Positions 5,266-9,089 of a stretch of 9,089 nucleotides of DNA are shown piece after piece; within the stretch, counting starts at the first letter, position 1, and each line of letters opens with the position of its first letter. Position numbers and translations under genes: made by a program. Location: contig JANYDP010000466.1 of the NCBI GenBank assembly GCA_025363535.1, positions 1-9,089 of the forward strand. The letters are read 5' to 3'. Source of the stretch: Verrucomicrobiota bacterium. Lineage in GTDB: Bacteria > Verrucomicrobiota > Verrucomicrobiia > Limisphaerales > CAIQOK01. A model generated the notes under the pieces. That model saw only the letters and a list, made by a program, of their open reading frames with translations. It did not search any database and was not told where the DNA came from.

Positions 5266-5723
5266 TCGGCCTGGGTGTCTGGGGCTGGTTCGTTTTTTTT
5301 CCCAGCCCGGAAAAGGTGATCCGCTCGCGGCTGAATAATCTGGCCCGGACGATTTCGTTTGAACCTGCGGACGGCGCGATCGCCCGTGGATACAGCGCGC
5401 AAAAGGCGGCGGGCTTTTTCACGACGAATGTGGAAGTCAACGTGGAAGCGCAGGGGATGGAGTCGCTGCATTTCAACGGGCGCGATGAAATCCAGCAGGC
5501 GGCGCTGGGCGCGGCGCGTTTTCTGCGCGGTCTGAAGGTGGAATTCCTCGACATCAACATCACGTTCGACCCCGACCAGCAATCCGCCAAGGCCAATCTC
5601 ACCGGCAAGTGGACACCGACGGGCGACCGCGATTTCGGCGTGCTGGAATTTAATTTCCTGCTCAAGAAAGTGGACGGCACCTGGCTGATCTACCGCGTGG
5701 ACAGCGTGAAAACCCTCTCGTAA
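5226..5723 (+). CDS. Membrane-anchored NTF2/SnoaL-like protein
   Basis: A 165-residue protein. Residues about 5-27 (LRLLAAAALIGLGVWGWFVFF) are an uncleaved anchor or a signal peptide, so the rest should lie outside the cytoplasmic membrane. Residues about 29-163 look like an NTF2-like cone: an N-terminal helix (SPEKVIRSRLNNLARTI), a region with NGRDEIQQAALGAARFL, then four strands ending in LLKKVDGTWLIYRVDSVKTL. No catalytic residues are recognisable and the ligand is unknown. The gene starts inside the last 40 nt of the signal peptidase gene in another frame, which implies translational coupling. The AlkA-type glycosylase gene follows 13 nt after its stop. Confidence 0.75.
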   Translation: MQKSLRLLAAAALIGLGVWGWFVFFPSPEKVIRSRLNNLARTISFEPADGAIARGYSAQKAAGFFTTNVEVNVEAQGMESLHFNGRDEIQQAALGAARFLRGLKVEFLDINITFDPDQQSAKANLTGKWTPTGDRDFGVLEFNFLLKKVDGTWLIYRVDSVKTLS

Positions 5724-5736
5724 AATCAGGCGGCCT

Positions 5737-6342
5737 ATGAATCCGGAAGCCCTCGCCCACCTCAGCGCCGCCGACAAAACCCTCGCGCGGCTGATCAAAA
5801 AAGTTGGCCCCTGCACGCTGAAACCCAAACGACGCCAGCCCTTCGAAGCGCTTGTCTCCGCCGTCACGCACCAGCAGCTTAACGGCGTGGCCGCCATGAC
5901 GATTTTGAAACGGGTCATCGCGCTTTATCCCGGCAAGCGTTTTCCCACACCCAAGGATTTGCTGGCCACGCCCGACGAACGGTTGCGCAGCGCCGGACTG
6001 TCGCGCGCCAAAGCTGCAGCTTTGAAAGACCTCGCGGACAAAACTCTGTCTGGCGTCGTGCCGTCGTTGCGGGCGGTTTCCAGAATGAGCGACGCCGAAT
6101 TGGTCGAACGCCTCACCGCCGTGCGCGGCGTCGGCCCGTGGACTGTGGAGATGTTGCTGATGTTCACGTTGGGCCGGCCGGATGTGTTGCCCGTGGGGGA
6201 TTTTGGCGTGCGCAAAGGGTTCGCCGTGACCTACGGGCTGGCGGAATTGCCGACGCCCAAGCAATTGCTGGCGCACGGCGAACGCTGGCGACCGCATCGC
6301 ACGACGGCGGCGTGGTATCTGTGGCGGGCGTTGGAATTGTGA
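5737..6342 (+). CDS. DNA-3-methyladenine glycosylase II (AlkA-type, HhH-GPD)
   Basis: A 201-residue base-excision repair enzyme that removes alkylated purines such as 3-methyladenine, leaving an abasic site. HhH-GPD signatures are clear: FEALVSAVTHQQLNGVAA (37-54), LRSAGLSRAKAAALKDLA (83-100), the hairpin LTAVRGVGPWTVEMLLMF (126-143) and LPVGDFGVRKGF, in which Asp155 is the catalytic aspartate. It lacks the extra N-terminal domain of E. coli AlkA and has no iron-sulfur cluster cysteines at the end, so it resembles the short AlkA/Mag forms. It starts 13 nt after the NTF2-like gene and may share its transcript. The next gene, on the other strand, encodes a second glycosylase of a different fold. 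Confidence 0.92.
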   Translation: MNPEALAHLSAADKTLARLIKKVGPCTLKPKRRQPFEALVSAVTHQQLNGVAAMTILKRVIALYPGKRFPTPKDLLATPDERLRSAGLSRAKAAALKDLADKTLSGVVPSLRAVSRMSDAELVERLTAVRGVGPWTVEMLLMFTLGRPDVLPVGDFGVRKGFAVTYGLAELPTPKQLLAHGERWRPHRTTAAWYLWRALEL

Positions 6343-6346
6343 CGAT

Positions 6347-6445
6347 GGGAACATTCACATTTAACATTCAACGCTCAACCTCGAATCGCTGGCGTCCCAT
6401 CGTTCGCGGAAAATTGAGAGTGGATGTTGAAGGTTGAATGTTCCC
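6347..6445. repeat. Hairpin repeat between convergent genes, possibly a bidirectional terminator
   Basis: GGGAACATTCA at 6347-6357 is the exact inverse complement of TGAATGTTCCC at 6435-6445. The inner arms CATTCAACGCTCAACCT and GGATGTTGAAGGTTGAA continue the symmetry imperfectly. The plus strand translates to FNIQRSTSN, a sequence I associate from memory with a dispersed repeat in Verrucomicrobiota genomes. It lies between the ends of two convergent glycosylase genes, where a long stem-loop could stop transcription from both sides; that role is inference. Confidence 0.72.
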
Positions 6446-6461
6446 CGCCTTCCCTGCGCGT

Positions 6462-7067
6462 CTAGCGGCGCGAAACAAAGTCGCTTCCCTCCAGATAAAA
6501 CCGCAGCGGCCACGCTGCAGCCTTGGTGATGCCGATGCGTGGCGTCGTGACGATCGGGCCGCGTGCGCGCCGGAATTTTTTCACCCCGGGATTTTCGGCG
6601 AGGACGAGTTCCGATTGCGGATTGCACAAATCCACGCCGTCGAGTCGGCGGGTGATGGCCATCGCCTCGCACAATTTCGCCGGGCCGTTTGACACTTTGA
6701 CGCCTTGGCCTGCGGGTCTTTGAGCGCGCATCCGATCTTCTCCGAGCGCTGGTTCGAGCGCGCGGATCAAGACGGCTTCCGCCACGCCTTCGGAGTGGCA
6801 GACCGTGTTGACGCAATGGTGCAGGCCGTAGATGAGATAGACGTAGCCGTGGCCGGGCGACCCGAACATCACGCGGTTGCGCACGGTCGGTCCGGGCACG
6901 CCGTGACACGCGGGATCATCCTGGAGATAGGCTTCCACTTCGACAATGGGCCCGCCGCACGGGCCGTCCGGGGTGTGGCGGATCAGCCAGTGGCCGAGCA
7001 ACTGCGGCGCGACCGTTTTAGCTGACGGCTGGTAAAAGGATCTGGGCAGCGGTGAAAACTTTTCCAT
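6462..7067 (-). CDS. DNA-3-methyladenine glycosylase, AAG/MPG family
   Basis: A 201-residue enzyme that excises alkylated and deaminated purines (3-methyladenine, 7-methylguanine, hypoxanthine). The fold is unrelated to the HhH-GPD protein encoded next to it. Signatures are LLGHWLIR, then GGPIVEVEAYLQDD with catalytic Glu45 and base-stacking Tyr47, DPACHG with His55, NRVMFGSPGHGYVYLIYGLH (63-82), VSNGPAKLCEAM (residues about 125-136) and TPRIGITKAAAWPLRFY near the C-terminus. The length is typical for bacterial family members. The ATG at 7067 gives the expected N-terminus, with only a weak ribosome site (GTGAAG). It is transcribed away from the ferredoxin gene and ends 17 nt beyond the hairpin repeat. 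Confidence 0.95.
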   Translation of the reverse strand: MEKFSPLPRSFYQPSAKTVAPQLLGHWLIRHTPDGPCGGPIVEVEAYLQDDPACHGVPGPTVRNRVMFGSPGHGYVYLIYGLHHCVNTVCHSEGVAEAVLIRALEPALGEDRMRAQRPAGQGVKVSNGPAKLCEAMAITRRLDGVDLCNPQSELVLAENPGVKKFRRARGPIVTTPRIGITKAAAWPLRFYLEGSDFVSRR

Positions 7068-7150
7068 TATGCTTCACGAAGATTTTAGTTCGTTGCCGGT
7101 TGATGTCGAATTGAAGTTTGCTGAGGCGTCTGGCAGATTCTTCGTTGCCC

Positions 7151-7516
7151 GTGCAAACTGAACTCAAACAAATCGCGGACGCACTCGGCCTCGAAACATA
7201 TCGCCGCCACATTTTTCTTTGCGCCGATCCCACCGAGGCGAAGTGCGCCCCGCGCGAAGCGGGGCTGGCCTCGTGGGGATTTTTGAAGCGGCGCTTGAAG
7301 GAATTAAACCTCGTCGGGCCGGAGCCGCTGGTCTATCGCAGCAAGGCCAACTGCCTGCGGGTTTGCGCGCAGGGGCCGGTCGCGGTCGTTTATCCCGAAG
7401 GCGTCTGGTACCACTCGTGTTCGCCGGAGGTGCTGGAACGGATTATTCAGGAGCATCTCATCGGCGGGCGAGTGGTGGGTGAATTTGCCTTCGCAAAAAA
7501 TCCGCTGGCCGGTTGA
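7151..7516 (+). CDS. Thioredoxin-like [2Fe-2S] ferredoxin
   Basis: About 121 residues from the GTG at 7151 (MQTELKQIADALGLETYRRH). Visible are YRRHIFLCAD, a second Cys after seven residues (AKCAPREAG), ASWGFLKRRLKELNL, then YRSKANCLRVCAQGPVAVVY with a CxxxC pair, and EGVWYHSCSPEVLERIIQEH. Four cysteines spaced Cx7C...Cx3C are the cluster ligands of thioredoxin-like [2Fe-2S] ferredoxins, small cytoplasmic electron carriers. A partner enzyme is not apparent nearby. The start is uncertain: no ATG is available; TTG at 7118 and TTG at 7145 are alternatives, and GTG is preferred because the conserved part begins right after it. The stop is 3 nt from the end of the convergent LysM gene. Confidence 0.85.
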   Translation: MQTELKQIADALGLETYRRHIFLCADPTEAKCAPREAGLASWGFLKRRLKELNLVGPEPLVYRSKANCLRVCAQGPVAVVYPEGVWYHSCSPEVLERIIQEHLIGGRVVGEFAFAKNPLAG

Positions 7517-7519
7517 AAG

Positions 7520-8956
7520 TCAGCGAGGTGGCAGAGTCATTCCCGGCGGCAACGGCGGGGGCGGGGCGGTGGGCGTGAATTGGGGCGACGGGATTTTGAT
7601 CGAGTCGCCAGGCCTGAGCCGCCGCAAATCCACGCCCGGATTGGCCGCCTGCAGCGCGGCCGAGGAAACGCCGTAGCGCGTCGCCACGTTTGCGGCGGAT
7701 TCCGCCACGCCGAGCACATAGGGATGCGTCAGTTGGACGAACGCCGGCGGGGCGGGTTTCTCCGGGACTTCGGCCACCGGCTCGGCGGGCACTTCCTGGC
7801 CGAGCGCCTGCGCGCTGGCTTTCAACTGATCGAGTTCGGCCTGTTTCAAGGCGATGGCTTTTTGCTCGGCGGTGAAGTTGGTGTTCGCATTGATGCGGGC
7901 GAGTTCCTCGGCGGTGGCCTGGTTGATCTGGTAAATTTTCAATGCGGCTTCGGGCGTGCCGGCCTGTTCTGTCATGGCCACAGCATCGCGGAACTGCGGG
8001 TCGTGGAGCAGTTGAAATTGTTGGTCGCGGTCTTTACCCAGGGCGAGTTGAACGGCGTCCGCGCGCTGCTGCAACAGGCTTTTCCGCAACAGCACGCTGT
8101 TCGGGTCATCCTGGCCGGCGAGCAGTTCAATCTGCTGATCGAGCGAATCGGTCGCGCGAAAGATGGCGCGAAATTCATCCGGGGTCGCCTCGAAATATTT
8201 CAACTGGCCCATCTCGCTGCGCAGATGGTTGGCGGCTTGCGAATAGCGGAGCAAAAATTCCTCAAGCTGCGGCGGCGTCAGGACGTGGGAAAATTCCTCG
8301 CGCGTCTGCTGGCGCAGCTTCGCCATTTCCGCTGCGTCGGATTTTTTCCCCACCGCCCGCTGCGCGTCGAGATAAGTCTGCATCCGGTCGTTCGCCCGGG
8401 CGCTGATATCCTGAATCTTCTGTTTCACGTCGGCGGGCAGATTTCCCAGCACCGGGCCGTCGAGCGTGAGGCCGGGATGCGAAGGGCGGGGGAGGCTGAC
8501 GAGATCGCCGGTTTCCCAATTGGTGCCGAGCAGTTGCGCGAGCAGCGCACGGCGTTCGGCGTCCAACAGGCGGAAACGTTTTTCCGCCGCAGCCACCACG
8601 TCGGGATCGGGTTCGCTGCGCCACCATTGTTGATCGGGCGAAACGATGGCGGGATCGGTGGCGATGCGTTTGGCGAAGAGCGCGTTCACGTCGGCGATGA
8701 TGATGTCGCGGAGGGTCTGCTCGGGGCAGCCGATCTCCCGCAGGTTGGCGATGAATTTCTGGTAATCCTCGGACTCCACCTGCGCCCAGGTGAAAAACTG
8801 GCGGCGGACGACGATGTTGGTTTTCGCGACGGCGGTGCGGCCGAACTCGGCGGAATCGTTATGGGAAAGGGTGTGGTGGCGTGAGGTGACGAGCCAGAGC
8901 AAAGCCAGCCCGAGATTGAGTACGAGCGAAATGAAAAACAAAACACGCCAGCGCAT
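7520..8956 (-). CDS. Membrane-anchored protein with C-terminal LysM domain
   Basis: A 478-residue protein from the ATG at 8956 (MRWRVLFFISLVLNLGLALL). Residues about 5-24 form a single membrane anchor. The long middle part is helical and rich in Glu, Gln and Ala, with likely coiled coils (for example ELARINANTNFTAEQKAIAL), and has no known catalytic motif. Residues about 410-456 (THPYVLGVAESAANVATRYG through LRPGDSIKIPSP) are a LysM module, which usually binds peptidoglycan. A proline-rich tail follows. It probably links the inner membrane to the cell wall; that is inference. A GTG at 8986 in frame would add ten residues; the ATG just before the hydrophobic stretch is preferred. I do not recognise a named family for the central region. 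Confidence 0.85.
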   Translation of the reverse strand: MRWRVLFFISLVLNLGLALLWLVTSRHHTLSHNDSAEFGRTAVAKTNIVVRRQFFTWAQVESEDYQKFIANLREIGCPEQTLRDIIIADVNALFAKRIATDPAIVSPDQQWWRSEPDPDVVAAAEKRFRLLDAERRALLAQLLGTNWETGDLVSLPRPSHPGLTLDGPVLGNLPADVKQKIQDISARANDRMQTYLDAQRAVGKKSDAAEMAKLRQQTREEFSHVLTPPQLEEFLLRYSQAANHLRSEMGQLKYFEATPDEFRAIFRATDSLDQQIELLAGQDDPNSVLLRKSLLQQRADAVQLALGKDRDQQFQLLHDPQFRDAVAMTEQAGTPEAALKIYQINQATAEELARINANTNFTAEQKAIALKQAELDQLKASAQALGQEVPAEPVAEVPEKPAPPAFVQLTHPYVLGVAESAANVATRYGVSSAALQAANPGVDLRRLRPGDSIKIPSPQFTPTAPPPPLPPGMTLPPR

Positions 8957-9089
8957 GAGGTTATTAAGCGGCAATCCGCGCCACACTCAATTCAAAAATG
9001 CGGCGGGCGAAAAGTTGCGGGCGCATTTCAAATCAAAGTTCGTCGTAGCCGCGTCTCGGCGGAGCACCGCAAACTAAATTGAATGGCGG
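8957..9089. other. Upstream region of the LysM gene with a possible dispersed repeat
   Basis: No gene is seen in these 133 nt. The promoter of the LysM gene should lie here but no clear boxes are visible. From about 9034 to 9075 an imperfect palindrome starts AGTTCG and ends CAAACT, with GCCG/CGGC in the middle. It resembles in layout the short GC-rich repeats scattered through genomes of this group, an impression from memory only. Confidence 0.3.

Noticed and set aside
4965..5918. A 317-residue open frame on the minus strand
   Set aside because: It is antisense to signal peptidase, the NTF2-like gene and the start of the AlkA-type gene, all of which have clear family motifs or coherent structure.
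7580..8884. A 434-residue open frame on the plus strand
   Set aside because: It lies entirely opposite the LysM gene, has a composition typical of an antisense GC-rich frame, and shows no domain.

Overview
This window looks like a chromosomal segment from a Verrucomicrobiota bacterium, most likely of the Pedosphaera/Limisphaerales type. That assignment is inference. It rests on moderately high GC, housekeeping genes that resemble that group as I remember it, a cassette protein ending in an attC-encoded tail that begins NTSLEPTAV, and a dispersed hairpin repeat that reads as FNIQRSTSN when translated. No database search was possible.

Left part (1 to about 2240): a decayed integron. A short plus-strand pseudogene (1676-1925) carries only the N-terminal SAM-like segment of an integron integrase (IntI). 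It is broken by an in-frame TAG and then runs directly into a 310-bp minisatellite of fifteen 20-21 bp units (1931-2240), where the rest of the integrase should be. Divergent from it, on the minus strand, is a gene-cassette array: a presumed attI junction (1652-1670), a DUF2726 cassette, a small membrane-protein cassette, a cupin cassette, and the first codons of a zinc-ribbon-like cassette that leaves the window at position 1. Two well-formed attC sites (52-144 and 556-654) have R''/R' boxes and extrahelical bases that fix their orientation as minus strand, in agreement with the genes. The attC expected after the DUF2726 cassette is missing. In its place is a 120-bp element bounded by 16-bp perfect inverted repeats (993-1112).

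Middle and right part (2446-8956): ordinary chromosomal genes. An FHA plus zinc-finger protein (minus) is divergent from a plus-strand group: transaldolase, a small winged-helix-like protein 5 nt downstream, signal peptidase I, a membrane-anchored NTF2-like protein overlapping signal peptidase by 40 nt, and an AlkA-type HhH-GPD DNA glycosylase. A second, unrelated DNA glycosylase of the AAG/MPG fold lies convergently on the minus strand, separated by a hairpin repeat (6347-6445). It is divergent from a small thioredoxin-like [2Fe-2S] ferredoxin, which converges with a long membrane-anchored LysM protein 3 nt away. The last 130 bases are non-coding and hold a possible dispersed palindromic repeat.

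The parts that deserve a second look are the integron remnant: the minisatellite fused to the dead integrase, the inverted-repeat element that appears to have replaced an attC, the duplicated attI-like junction, and the attC-encoded protein tail.
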